Assembly (NCBI GenBank): GCA_024400295.1
Contig: JAKSNA010000020.1
Location: forward strand, 1-49,619
DNA: 49,619 nucleotides
Origin: Bacteroidales bacterium
Lineage (GTDB): Bacteria > Bacteroidota > Bacteroidia > Bacteroidales > F082
Direction: 5' to 3'
The position numbers were made by a program, and so were the translations under genes. How positions within the stretch are numbered: the stretch's first letter is position 1; each line of letters begins with the position of its first letter. Below the pieces are notes generated by a model that worked only from the letters and a program-made list of their open reading frames with translations, was not told where the DNA came from and ran no database searches. Below are positions 1 to 6,613 of the stretch, piece by piece.

Positions 1-50
1 TTTCCATAACTGTTTTGGTTTCAAGCCGTTAATTTGGTCGAACTCACGTT

Positions 51-194
51 AATATTACCATCAATGGCGGTGAGGTTTACGCAATGGGTGGTATCGGTGG
101 AGGAAAAGAAGGAAACGGATATAATATTACCATCAATGGCGGTGAGGTTAACGCAATAGGTGGTATCGGTGGCGGAGAAAAAGGTGAGAGCCAT
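51..194 (+). repeat. 72-bp in-frame tandem repeat
   Basis: Two copies start at 51 and 123 (AATATTACCATCAATGGCGG), with a period of 72 bp or 24 codons. They are nearly identical over their first 60 bases. The repeat encodes the Gly-rich motif of the truncated surface protein. Near-identity at the DNA level suggests recent duplication and a site prone to slippage or misassembly. Confidence 0.8.
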
Positions 195-512
195 GACATC
201 TTTGTGGCAAGTTCAGTCCTTCTCAAGGCAGGTGTACTATATGCTGAAATAGAAATACCACATTATACCGGCTATGATATGGCTGACATTTTAAAGGGTA
301 AGTTTTCTGTAAAAGTAGAAAAAGGTAAATCCGCAGCCTATGCTGAAGGTGAAGCCGCCGGTTATGCTCGCGGTTTCGAGGACGGCCAAGCCGAAGCCCT
401 TGGCGAAATGGGCGAACCTTGCGAGGACTGCCCGAGCGTGGAAGTGACTGGCCAGAGCGACAATACGGTTAAACTTTACAACCCGAAAAGTGTGAAGTTC
501 AAGAAGGAGTAG
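84..512 (+). CDS. 3' remnant of a Gly-rich repeat surface protein
   Basis: This is the C-terminal piece of a protein built of Gly-rich repeats of the form NITINGGEVxAxGGIGGG. About two copies are visible, followed by a roughly 110-residue tail (VKVEKGKSAAYAEGEAAGYARGF...) that ends in a short Cys-containing segment (EPCEDCPS). The reading frame stays open upstream to base 33, where an in-frame TAA at 30-32 interrupts it, so the ATG at 84 lies inside a repeat and is unlikely to be a true start. The N-terminal part, with signal peptide and any further repeats, is missing, through either a window or contig edge or gene decay. Such repeats form beta-solenoid-like surface proteins in Bacteroidales. 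Function unknown. Confidence 0.55.
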   Translation: MGGIGGGKEGNGYNITINGGEVNAIGGIGGGEKGESHDIFVASSVLLKAGVLYAEIEIPHYTGYDMADILKGKFSVKVEKGKSAAYAEGEAAGYARGFEDGQAEALGEMGEPCEDCPSVEVTGQSDNTVKLYNPKSVKFKKE

Positions 513-521
513 GGACAAAAG

Positions 522-566
522 TCTAAAGTCTAAAGTCTAAAGTCAACTGTCAACTGACTAAAGACT
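522..566. repeat. AAAGTCT short tandem repeat
   Basis: Several head-to-tail copies of a 7-8 base unit (AAAGTCT / CAACTGT / GACTAA) directly follow the stop of the preceding gene. A similar degenerate array occurs at 17612-17650 and a TTTAATC version at 20912-20952. Confidence 0.7.
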
Positions 567-963
567 AACAGAAATATTTCGCTGTTGGCTTGTTTCCGTT
601 CCTTTACGCATGACATTTTCTGATTGTTAGTACTTCCAAATACCAAAAACGGGTTTGTTTTGGTATTTCGAGGTACTTTATTTAGGCGAAAGTTAGTATT
701 TCCAAGTATTTTTTGACGATTTCCCTTTTATTTATAAAAAAGAAGTATTTTGGCACCCAAGAAAAAAATAATAACATTGAAATTCGTGATATGATATATT
801 GATTTTCATGGGGAAGAATGTTTATCTTCGGGTTCACTTTAAAACGGAAATCAGCCTGTTGTGTCATTTTTGCCGCGCTAATCCCTGTGCGCAAAGCGTC
901 AGCGGAGATTCTCCGACTTGGCGACGATGGTGAGAACTTCGTTTATGCATTACGTTGATTTTC
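567..963. other. AT-rich intergenic region with imperfect palindrome
   Basis: I see no convincing gene here. The main structure is an imperfect inverted repeat with arms 630-648 and 658-676 (core AAATACCAAAA / TTTTGGTATTT). A direct repeat of its left arm, GTTAGTAYTTCCAARTA, lies at 626-642 and 691-707. The cluster could be an operator array or a decayed element end. The minus-strand open frame at 682-894 has no family features and is not called. Confidence 0.4.
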
Positions 964-1053
964 ACAGCCACCATCGTCATCCGCAGCGAAGACCTCATCA
1001 AATCTTTGGAGGCGATGGGGAATGAGTAGGAATTCGTGGAGTTGTATGAGTGT
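964..1053 (+). pseudogene. C-terminal gene remnant, copy 1
   Basis: In this frame the sequence reads TATIVIRSEDLIKSLEAMGNE, stop, EFVELYE. It aligns with the remnant at 2538-2621, which reads ITIIKGNNSIKFLEASGNEY followed by EFVELYE and a stop. The two lie on either side of the AAA_14/DUF4143 gene in the same orientation. I do not recognise the parent family. The internal TAG in this copy and the lack of an N-terminal part mark it as a relic. Confidence 0.5.
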
Positions 1054-1079
1054 AATCTCAGGAAAGTTCTTGTGTCCTC

Positions 1080-2369
1080 CTAATTTTTCATGCATCCAAT
1101 TGGGACAACCATCACGCCGTCAGTCCTCAAATAGGCATATTGCCCAACAGCCGTTAGCACCATCTTGAATGACGGTTTCTTCATTTTTGTCGTATCAATC
1201 ATATTGGCCAACGAATTCAGATTTGAGGCTCCCTCTTCAATGAGTGTTTCACCACCAAGTTTTATCTCTATCAAGCCATAACTGCCATTCCTCAAATGGA
1301 CGACAGCATCACATTCGAGGCCGTTTTTGTCACGGTAATGAAACACATCACCATCGTTGGCATCAGCATATACACGCAAATCCCTTACGCAAAGCGTCTC
1401 GAACAACAAGCCCATTGTTTCCAGATCATTCAGCAAATCATCAGGTCCCAAACCCAATGCGGCAATAGCGATGGATGGATCAACGAAATAGCGAGTATCA
1501 CTGGTTCGTATCGCTGTCTTTGAGCGAAGATTAGGATTCCACGCAGGCATATCTTCAATGACAAAGATTTTTTTAAGAGCCTTTATGTACGACACGACAG
1601 TTTCATCGCTCATGCCTTCCGACTCATTCGTTTTCATATCTGCTACGATAGTGGGAACACCTGCCATAGTGCCCTGAAGCCGTGCATAAGAGCGCATCAG
1701 ACGCTTTGCCCGATGTTGGTCTCTATCCACTCCGTCAACCCTTGAAATGTCAGAGCGGGTAATGGCCTCGAAATACTCTTTAACCTGACTAAGTGCTGCT
1801 TTAGCGGTCTTTTTGTTCACCGACTTGGGCCATCCTCCACGGCAAATGGCGAAGGCGACATTCTCCATCTTCAGAGAATTGGCACCATCCACCTTATCCG
1901 GATGGGAAAAGAGTTCGCCAAGGCTGACATCACCAGACGATTCTCCAGACTCCCACAGTGACATCGGACGCATCGTAAGCCAAGCAAAACGTCCCGCTCC
2001 CGTATGATGGATTTTCGAATCGTCAGCAGGAACAGCCGAGCCTGTCAGCATAAAAAGGCCATCGTTTTTTCTATGATCTGTTTCAAAACGCACAGCATCC
2101 CACAGCTGAGGAGCAATCTGCCACTCGTCAATCAGTCTTGGCGTGTCGCCTTGAAGAAGCCGCTTTATGTTGGTCTCGGCCAATTGCAAGTTCTGGATCA
2201 TCGTATCAGGATCATCCATGTAAAGAATGCTTTTCGCCTGTTGCTCAGCCGTTGTCGTCTTTCCACATGCTTTCGGTCCTTCTATCAGAACGGCTCCCAT
2301 AGCGTCTAACTTTTCTCCTAAAAGTTTATCGGCGATTCTATCTCTGTATCCGATATTGTTCTCTGCCAT
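1080..2369 (-). CDS. AAA_14 / DUF4143 family ATPase
   Basis: This is a 429-residue ATPase of the widespread AAA_14 plus DUF4143 family, for which no general biological role is established. Walker A is GPKACGKT (residues 31-38). A Walker B-like LIDEWQ lies at 79-84, followed by sensor-like LTGSAV. The C-terminal part has a PD-(D/E)xK-like pattern: GLECDAVVH, then LIEIKLGG. It ends in PIGCMKN, matching PIGCLKN of the second copy at 48248-49540, and the two proteins have nearly the same length (429 and 430). The gene stands alone. A good -7 box lies 25-33 bases upstream, and three 23-bp repeats lie behind that. Flanking gene relics suggest it entered an older gene or was duplicated. The family assignment is confident; the function is not. 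Confidence 0.9.
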   Translation of the reverse strand: MAENNIGYRDRIADKLLGEKLDAMGAVLIEGPKACGKTTTAEQQAKSILYMDDPDTMIQNLQLAETNIKRLLQGDTPRLIDEWQIAPQLWDAVRFETDHRKNDGLFMLTGSAVPADDSKIHHTGAGRFAWLTMRPMSLWESGESSGDVSLGELFSHPDKVDGANSLKMENVAFAICRGGWPKSVNKKTAKAALSQVKEYFEAITRSDISRVDGVDRDQHRAKRLMRSYARLQGTMAGVPTIVADMKTNESEGMSDETVVSYIKALKKIFVIEDMPAWNPNLRSKTAIRTSDTRYFVDPSIAIAALGLGPDDLLNDLETMGLLFETLCVRDLRVYADANDGDVFHYRDKNGLECDAVVHLRNGSYGLIEIKLGGETLIEEGASNLNSLANMIDTTKMKKPSFKMVLTAVGQYAYLRTDGVMVVPIGCMKN

Positions 2370-2393
2370 ATAACATTCATTTTGAATCTGGCT

Positions 2394-2402
2394 GCAAAGA
2401 TA
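2394..2402 (-). promoter_or_regulatory. -7 promoter box of the DUF4143 ATPase
   Basis: The minus strand reads TATCTTTGC, an exact Bacteroidetes -7 element, 25 bases before the ATG at 2369. No convincing -33 TTG at 19-21 bp spacing is seen. Confidence 0.65.
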
Positions 2403-2440
2403 GTTATTTCATTTAATACAAGAGAAATATTTCCATCAAT

Positions 2441-2502
2441 TTGGTTATTTGGCGCACTTTTGTTTGGTTATTTGGCGTACTTTTGTTTGGTCATTTGGCG
2501 CA
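2441..2502 (-). repeat. Three 23-bp repeats upstream of the DUF4143 ATPase
   Basis: Copies start at 2441, 2464 and 2487 with a period of exactly 23 bp; the third is partial. On the minus strand the core is CAAAAGTACGCCAAATAACC. The array begins 38 bp upstream of the -7 box. A related 23-bp array lies in the same relative place before the second ATPase (48093-48184). Iteron-like arrays usually bind a protein, so autoregulation or target recognition by the ATPase is a reasonable guess. Confidence 0.8.
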
Positions 2503-2537
2503 TTACATATTGGATTACCAAATAAACAAACACAGGC

Positions 2538-2621
2538 ATCACCATTATCAAAGGTAACAACTCTATCAAGTTTTTGGAGGCTTCGGGAAATGAATATGAG
2601 TTTGTGGAATTGTATGAGTGA
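2538..2621 (+). pseudogene. C-terminal gene remnant, copy 2
   Basis: This open frame without a start encodes ITIIKGNNSIKFLEASGNEY, then EFVELYE, then TGA. It is clearly related to the remnant at 964-1053. The same frame continues after the stop for about 50 more sense codons to about 2770, with no family I recognise. Bases 2622-2841 otherwise contain no supported gene. Confidence 0.45.
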
Positions 2622-2841
2622 GGAAAACAGAAACAGCTTTATGCGAATTCATACTGGAGAATGGAAATGTTCAATGCCTCCACCAACTTGCAAATGAAAT
2701 GCCAACCCGAGACCAATTTTTCTCATGTGGTCCATGAAGCCAATACCCAATGCGAGACTTATCGCAATTAGTAATACATTGTCTGTTATTTTTAAGTGTT
2801 ACAATTTTTGCAAAAGGCACTTACTTAATCTCTGTCATATA

Positions 2842-3255
2842 CTAATCAATATTCCAATATGCTGACGGATCCCCATCAAATATTGTGTCAATTTCATCAT
2901 CGTTATAGCCCATTTCATCTTGGGCGTATGATCCTCTGTATTTTTCATATGTTGGATTTTCATCTGCCCATCTATTAGATTCACAACAATCGTATTCATC
3001 AGTATAATTTTCTGATTCGTAGTCTCCATCTCTTTGACATATATCATGTTGGTAAAAAGATTTTGAGATAATGACGTTAGGGTACAATGACTTAATCTCT
3101 TTTATGCAATATGCAGAAAAATAAAGTGAATCTATGTTAGCAATGCACCAATACACATATTCAAGGTTATTCTCAAGCACTTCACACAACATCCAACCAG
3201 AATATTTACCAAATCTAAATTTGTCAGATATGAAATTGAAAATATACGGCTTCAT
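2842..3255 (-). CDS. ExoX-C-like domain protein
   Basis: This 137-residue protein has an N-terminal FGKYSGWMLCEVLENN...YVYWCIANID segment (residues about 15-42). That pattern is typical of the small ExoX-like C-terminal domain (related to DUF3820), found alone or behind DnaQ-type exonucleases and thought to help bind nucleic acid. The C-terminal half is acidic and rich in D, E and Y, with no motif I know and no nuclease catalytic residues. The ATG overlaps the TAA of the upstream gene by one base (TAATG), so the two are probably translationally coupled. The domain call is moderate; the function is unknown. Confidence 0.6.
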   Translation of the reverse strand: MKPYIFNFISDKFRFGKYSGWMLCEVLENNLEYVYWCIANIDSLYFSAYCIKEIKSLYPNVIISKSFYQHDICQRDGDYESENYTDEYDCCESNRWADENPTYEKYRGSYAQDEMGYNDDEIDTIFDGDPSAYWNID

Positions 3256-3869
3256 TATTCTTGAACCATTTTTGAAGTAAAAATCAGTTTATCAGGTTCA
3301 AACAAATTATATGTCAGGTTTCCTGTTACAGGATTGGTGTATCTGCAAAGACAAAGGAAATCACAGGAAACATATATTCTATCATCCCATTGGAGGATGT
3401 AATTACTTTCCATAGTGTGATAGAGTATAGCATTGTCTTTAGATTCAAAACAATCCATTCCGAATTTTTTTTGAGAGATTTTATTTAATTTAGAGACTGT
3501 TAATACGGCAGAACTTCGTCCATCTACAAAATTTCTGTAATAACCAATACCGTCTTTGTCACTTTCCAAAAAACCAATTCTATTCTTAAAATTCAATTCA
3601 ACTGTTTCAGATTCGTTTGCTTTTCTAATATCTCTCATGATTGGAAATACTGTTTCTCCCACTTTGATTCTATGGGGTGTTATATATATTGGCGCATTAA
3701 GGTTTGGCATATACAACGAAAGAAGGACATCTTCTTCATCATTATAGCCTATGAATCCAGAGAGGAACATTTCAACACTTGGCATCTCTAAGGATTGGAC
3801 ATAAATACTAGCATGAACTGTTTCTCCATCGCTAATATTAGCAATACTGTCAAATTTTGTATAATCCAT
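3255..3869 (-). CDS. Hypothetical protein, 204 residues
   Basis: I do not recognise this protein. It is soluble-looking, with no signal peptide or membrane segment, mixed alpha/beta composition and two nearby Cys in CDFLCLC near residue 170. It is the first gene of a two-gene unit with the ExoX-C-like protein, whose start overlaps its stop. Such pairs of small unknown proteins occur in accessory islands and may be immunity or effector modules, but nothing here proves that. Confidence 0.6.
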   Translation of the reverse strand: MDYTKFDSIANISDGETVHASIYVQSLEMPSVEMFLSGFIGYNDEEDVLLSLYMPNLNAPIYITPHRIKVGETVFPIMRDIRKANESETVELNFKNRIGFLESDKDGIGYYRNFVDGRSSAVLTVSKLNKISQKKFGMDCFESKDNAILYHTMESNYILQWDDRIYVSCDFLCLCRYTNPVTGNLTYNLFEPDKLIFTSKMVQE

Positions 3870-3993
3870 ATTTACAAGTTGTTTAACTTTCGTCTATTGT
3901 GTTGGTGTCTATAACCTATATAACCTAATTGTTTTTCGAAATTAGTATGTTTGATTAGTTTCTTTTTTACACAGTTTTCATTTTAAAGCGTTG

Positions 3994-4001
3994 CAAAACT
4001 A
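3994..4001 (-). promoter_or_regulatory. Possible -7 box for the 3869 operon
   Basis: The minus strand reads TAGTTTTG, fitting TAnnTTTG, 125 bases before the ATG at 3869. The surrounding bases 3870-4072 are very AT-rich and contain no gene. Confidence 0.35.
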
Positions 4002-4072
4002 AACAAATTATTTTATTTCGCTATAATCATTTTTCTAAAAACAACACTTTTTTCATTCTTCGCCATTATCTT

Positions 4073-4381
4073 TCAAAACTTTATCAAAGCCGAAGGCAAC
4101 ATCTTATCAACAATCACATATTCGCCATCAATGTGGAATATCACGGTGAGTTTCTTGTTTCCAATCAAAAAGGTCTTGGCCTCCGGATGATAGAGTTTTG
4201 GCAATTCGTAGCTGCTCTTGGGCAGAATCGGTGCAAGATACGACAATGGTTCGATTTCCATACGGATTCGTTTGGCATATCGTATGGCAGATTCCATCGT
4301 GTGATTTGATGCAACAAAGCGCATCAATTCAACGAAAAATTTTTCAACATCGTCCGTTATTATTACGATATATTTACGCAT
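4073..4381 (-). CDS. RelE/ParE-family toxin
   Basis: This small protein of 102 residues has the ParE/RelE-type toxin layout: a beta strand at the N-terminus (KYIVIITDDVEKFF), helices with an alternating R/K face (AIRYAKRIRMEIEPL), then strands ending in KKLTVIFHIDGEYVIVDKMLP. I chose the ATG at 4381 because it overlaps the antitoxin stop by eight bases, the usual coupling in such modules. A longer start at 4402 is possible. Type II toxins of this fold act as ribosome-dependent RNases (RelE) or gyrase inhibitors (ParE), and sequence alone does not decide which. Confidence 0.7.
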   Translation of the reverse strand: MRKYIVIITDDVEKFFVELMRFVASNHTMESAIRYAKRIRMEIEPLSYLAPILPKSSYELPKLYHPEAKTFLIGNKKLTVIFHIDGEYVIVDKMLPSALIKF

Positions 4382-4574
4382 AGATTTTGCGCACCGCTTC
4401 AATCAATTTATTTTCAAACTCATCAAGTGTAAGGTACTTGTTATGCTTGCCTTCTGCAATGTCGCGCAAATCACGCTCAATGGAGGCTTCCCAATAAGCT
4501 CTCTGTTCGGGCGTCAATTCATCTTCAATCGCTTCAAAATCAATCTTTTCTTCAGTATCAGTGGTTGTGTTCAT
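4374..4574 (-). CDS. Antitoxin of the RelE/ParE-type pair
   Basis: This acidic protein of 66 residues (EEKIDFEAIEDELTPEQRAY...YLTLDEFENKLIEAVRKIYA) sits immediately before the toxin gene and overlaps it. The short Glu-rich helical C-terminus is typical of an antitoxin that wraps its toxin. An upstream in-frame ATG at 4619 exists, but a -7 box (TAATTTTG, 4599-4606) lies between the two, which favours the start at 4574. No clear DNA-binding domain is visible. Confidence 0.65.
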   Translation of the reverse strand: MNTTTDTEEKIDFEAIEDELTPEQRAYWEASIERDLRDIAEGKHNKYLTLDEFENKLIEAVRKIYA

Positions 4575-4598
4575 TATTTTATGTTTTGTATTTGCTGG

Positions 4599-4606
4599 CA
4601 AAATTA
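4599..4606 (-). promoter_or_regulatory. -7 box of the toxin-antitoxin pair
   Basis: The minus strand reads TAATTTTG, 24 bases before the antitoxin ATG at 4574 and just inside the end of the preceding gene. It gives the toxin-antitoxin pair its own promoter. Confidence 0.55.
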
Positions 4607-4615
4607 CACATTTTT

Positions 4616-5473
4616 TCATTCCTCGCCACCCATTGGAAGCAATTCGTTTTCTCCCAGCGCAATCTGCTTGGCATTCATGGCTGAAACGACAGGCATACTT
4701 GTCTCTTTCTCAACGGCTTTGCGGGCGTCATTTGCCACGGTGTCGCCTCTTTTGGCCACGTTTGCACTTTCTGCCATTCCTTTCGGGTTCTCGTTTTTTG
4801 AAATTTGCGTCGTGGTGGCTTCGGCAAGCATATTGATGGCAATTTCAAGGTCGGTCATATTGTCGCGCAGGTTCTCTTTCTTCAAGCCTTTCAACTGCTT
4901 GTATTCCTTGGCGGAAAGGCCGCTCCATTGGTGATAGATGATGTCGGTAAGCGAAGCAAACTGCTGTCCCTCCTCCAATCCGGCACGTTTCCACTCATCA
5001 GTCAAATGCTTTCTGACCTCTATCGACCTCATTCTCTGATTAATCCACGTTTCCGAATATCCTAATCTACGGTAATCGGCCACAGCCTGGTCGATTGAGA
5101 GTTCAGGATCCTGCATCTGGTCAATACGCTGAGCCGCCACCTGCGACATCCAACGCTTGAAAGGTTCCGCCTTTGGTGATGGAATCGACTGAATTATGCG
5201 TAAAAGTTGCTCTGTATCAGCGACATCAGTTAGTCGCATTTTTCCATCTGGAGTTTGCAATTTCAACTGGTAACAATTTGTTACCAGTTGAAATCCTTCC
5301 TTTATCAGTCTGCCTTTCAACACTTTCCAGTATTTTCTGGCTGTTTGGTAATCACTATCAATCAATACAGATGTCACGTCAACGATGGAAAACCACCATT
5401 TTTCCTGTTCGGTATCCCAAACAGTGCGCACGCGTTTCTCTTCAAATAACTGTATGGCTTGTTTTTGTTTCAT
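4616..5473 (-). CDS. DinD-like / Bro-N domain protein
   Basis: This 285-residue protein has an N-terminal Bro-N-like domain (AIQLFEEKRVRTVWD...WWFSIVDVTSVL...ARKYWKVLK), common in phage antirepressors. A DinD-type C-terminal part follows: RRLGYSETWINQRMRSIEVR, LTDEWKRAGLEEGQQFA, LKGLKKENLRDNMTDLE, MLAEATTTQIS. E. coli DinD is a DNA-damage-induced protein reported to affect RecA. Bacteroidales relatives are frequent in mobile regions. The start at 5473 is preferred over 5500 because the -7 box at 5498-5505 lies in between. The gene ends just upstream of the toxin-antitoxin promoter. Confidence 0.8.
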   Translation of the reverse strand: MKQKQAIQLFEEKRVRTVWDTEQEKWWFSIVDVTSVLIDSDYQTARKYWKVLKGRLIKEGFQLVTNCYQLKLQTPDGKMRLTDVADTEQLLRIIQSIPSPKAEPFKRWMSQVAAQRIDQMQDPELSIDQAVADYRRLGYSETWINQRMRSIEVRKHLTDEWKRAGLEEGQQFASLTDIIYHQWSGLSAKEYKQLKGLKKENLRDNMTDLEIAINMLAEATTTQISKNENPKGMAESANVAKRGDTVANDARKAVEKETSMPVVSAMNAKQIALGENELLPMGGEE

Positions 5474-5497
5474 AAATAATAGATTAGAATAATTATG

Positions 5498-5505
5498 CAA
5501 ATATA
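5498..5505 (-). promoter_or_regulatory. -7 box of the DinD-like gene
   Basis: The minus strand reads TATATTTG, 24 bases before the ATG at 5473. It lies in the divergent gap shared with the AbiEi-like gene. Confidence 0.6.
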
Positions 5506-5547
5506 CACAAATTTAATTATTGCTGTCCGAAAAACTACATTGCTGCA

Positions 5548-6273
5548 ATGACAATATCAAACGCAATATTGAGGTATGCACGAGAAATCAACGGCGATTT
5601 CAAACGCAAGCAACTTATTGATTCACTGACTGTTGGTGACAACAAAATTTCAGCAGACTCTATATCCGTCACGCTCAACATGCTTGTCGCAGACGGTTCG
5701 ATAAAACGTGTTGGCTACGGGGTTTATTGTCTCTCACCGTCAAAAAATGAGTTTTCATATCCGAAAGACGATAAAATGAATGGTTTGTGCGGTTTCATCA
5801 ATGAGAAGTTTCCATTTGCCGATTTCTGTGTGTGGAAACCTTCGGTTCTCTCTCAATTCATGCAGCACATTCCAAAAGTCGGTTTCATCTTGGTCGATGT
5901 CGAACGCGAGGCGATGGAACCAGTGTTCCATGCGTTGCAGAATTTCAAGACGGACAGTGGTGTCCTGTTGAATCCTTCAGCAAAAGAAATAGAAATGTAC
6001 ATCACGGGTAATGAACAGATTATTGTCAGACCGTTGGTGAAAGAAGCTCCGCTTTATGAGATTGACGAGTGCATTTTTCCAACGATGGAGAAGATGCTTG
6101 TCGATGCCATCGGCGACAAGGAATTAGCTTTCATGCAGGGTAACGAATTATATACGATTTTTGAAAATGTGTCTGATACATTCACCATCAACAGAAGCCG
6201 CATGATTCGATATGCAAGCCGCAGAAACAGAAAAGAAAAGGTCGAACAAATTCTAAAAACCATTGGATTATGA
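5548..6273 (+). CDS. AbiEi-type antitoxin (DUF6577-like)
   Basis: This 241-residue protein has an N-terminal winged-helix-like segment (AILRYAREINGDFKRKQLIDSL...NMLVADGSIKRVGYGVYCLS), then an alpha/beta domain. This is the arrangement of AbiEi-like antitoxins of type IV systems, in which the antitoxin represses its own promoter and counters the nucleotidyltransferase AbiEii without binding it. The stop overlaps the ATG of the next frame (ATGA). That frame opens like an AbiEii toxin but is cut off after 34 codons, so this antitoxin is probably an orphan here. Confidence 0.75.
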   Translation: MTISNAILRYAREINGDFKRKQLIDSLTVGDNKISADSISVTLNMLVADGSIKRVGYGVYCLSPSKNEFSYPKDDKMNGLCGFINEKFPFADFCVWKPSVLSQFMQHIPKVGFILVDVEREAMEPVFHALQNFKTDSGVLLNPSAKEIEMYITGNEQIIVRPLVKEAPLYEIDECIFPTMEKMLVDAIGDKELAFMQGNELYTIFENVSDTFTINRSRMIRYASRRNRKEKVEQILKTIGL

Positions 6274-6371
6274 TACATAAAGACAGCAGAACCGCAGAGT
6301 GGATTGCGGAAGTGGCTTCAAAATACAAAGTCAGCGATGCCGCGCTCGTCGAAAAGGCAATCAGGGCATTT
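6270..6371 (+). pseudogene. AbiEii toxin, 5' fragment only
   Basis: The first 34 codons (IHKDSRTAEWIAEVA...DAALVEKAIRAF) match the N-terminus of AbiEii nucleotidyltransferase toxins, which begin with a short helix before the catalytic GGTxL/DxD core. Everything after residue 34, including the catalytic site, is missing. The frame runs on into RNase R DNA read out of frame and stops at 6512. The natural protein would be about 250-300 residues, so no toxin can be made. The break is at 6365-6371. Confidence 0.7.
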
Positions 6372-6613
6372 TCGTGGAGCTCAAGGACAGCAAATGCGAG
6401 GGCATGGTGCGCTACAACACTCTACAGGACGATTATTACTACCTCGACGAGGAGAATTTCCGTGTCATCGGACAGGAGACACGACAGATTTACCGTCTTG
6501 GTGACGCCGTAAAAGTCCGCATCGAAGCTGTCGACTTAATCAAGAAACAAATGGACTTCACGATGGTGAGTACGAAACGGAAACTTCAAAACAGAAATAC
6601 GAATCCCAAATAG
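6365..6613 (+). pseudogene. rnr: RNase R C-terminal S1 domain, fragment
   Basis: In the frame starting at 6365 the sequence encodes GIFVELKDSKCEGMVRYN, then DDYYYLDEENFRVIG, then YRLGDAVKVRI and KKQMDFTMV. This is the S1 RNA-binding domain at the C-terminus of ribonuclease R (family RNB). Only about 70 residues remain. The catalytic RNB domain and cold-shock domains are absent, and the frame has no start of its own. It is joined out of frame to the AbiEii fragment. Its 3' end overlaps the convergent TonB receptor gene by 28 bases, and homology fades after MDFTMV (about 6570). Confidence 0.75.

Noticed and set aside
682..894. 70-codon minus-strand frame
   Set aside because: AT-rich, no promoter, no recognisable domain; probably chance.
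2441..2502. CRISPR array for the 23-bp repeats
   Set aside because: Units are directly adjacent without unique spacers, so this is a tandem repeat.
2449..2697. 82-codon plus-strand frame starting in the 23-bp repeats
   Set aside because: Its start is the repeat itself read as protein, and it runs over the LEASGNE relic in a different frame.
6270..6512. 80-residue protein as a real small gene
   Set aside because: The first 34 residues are AbiEii-like; the rest is RNase R DNA in the wrong frame, Arg/Thr/Ser-rich nonsense.
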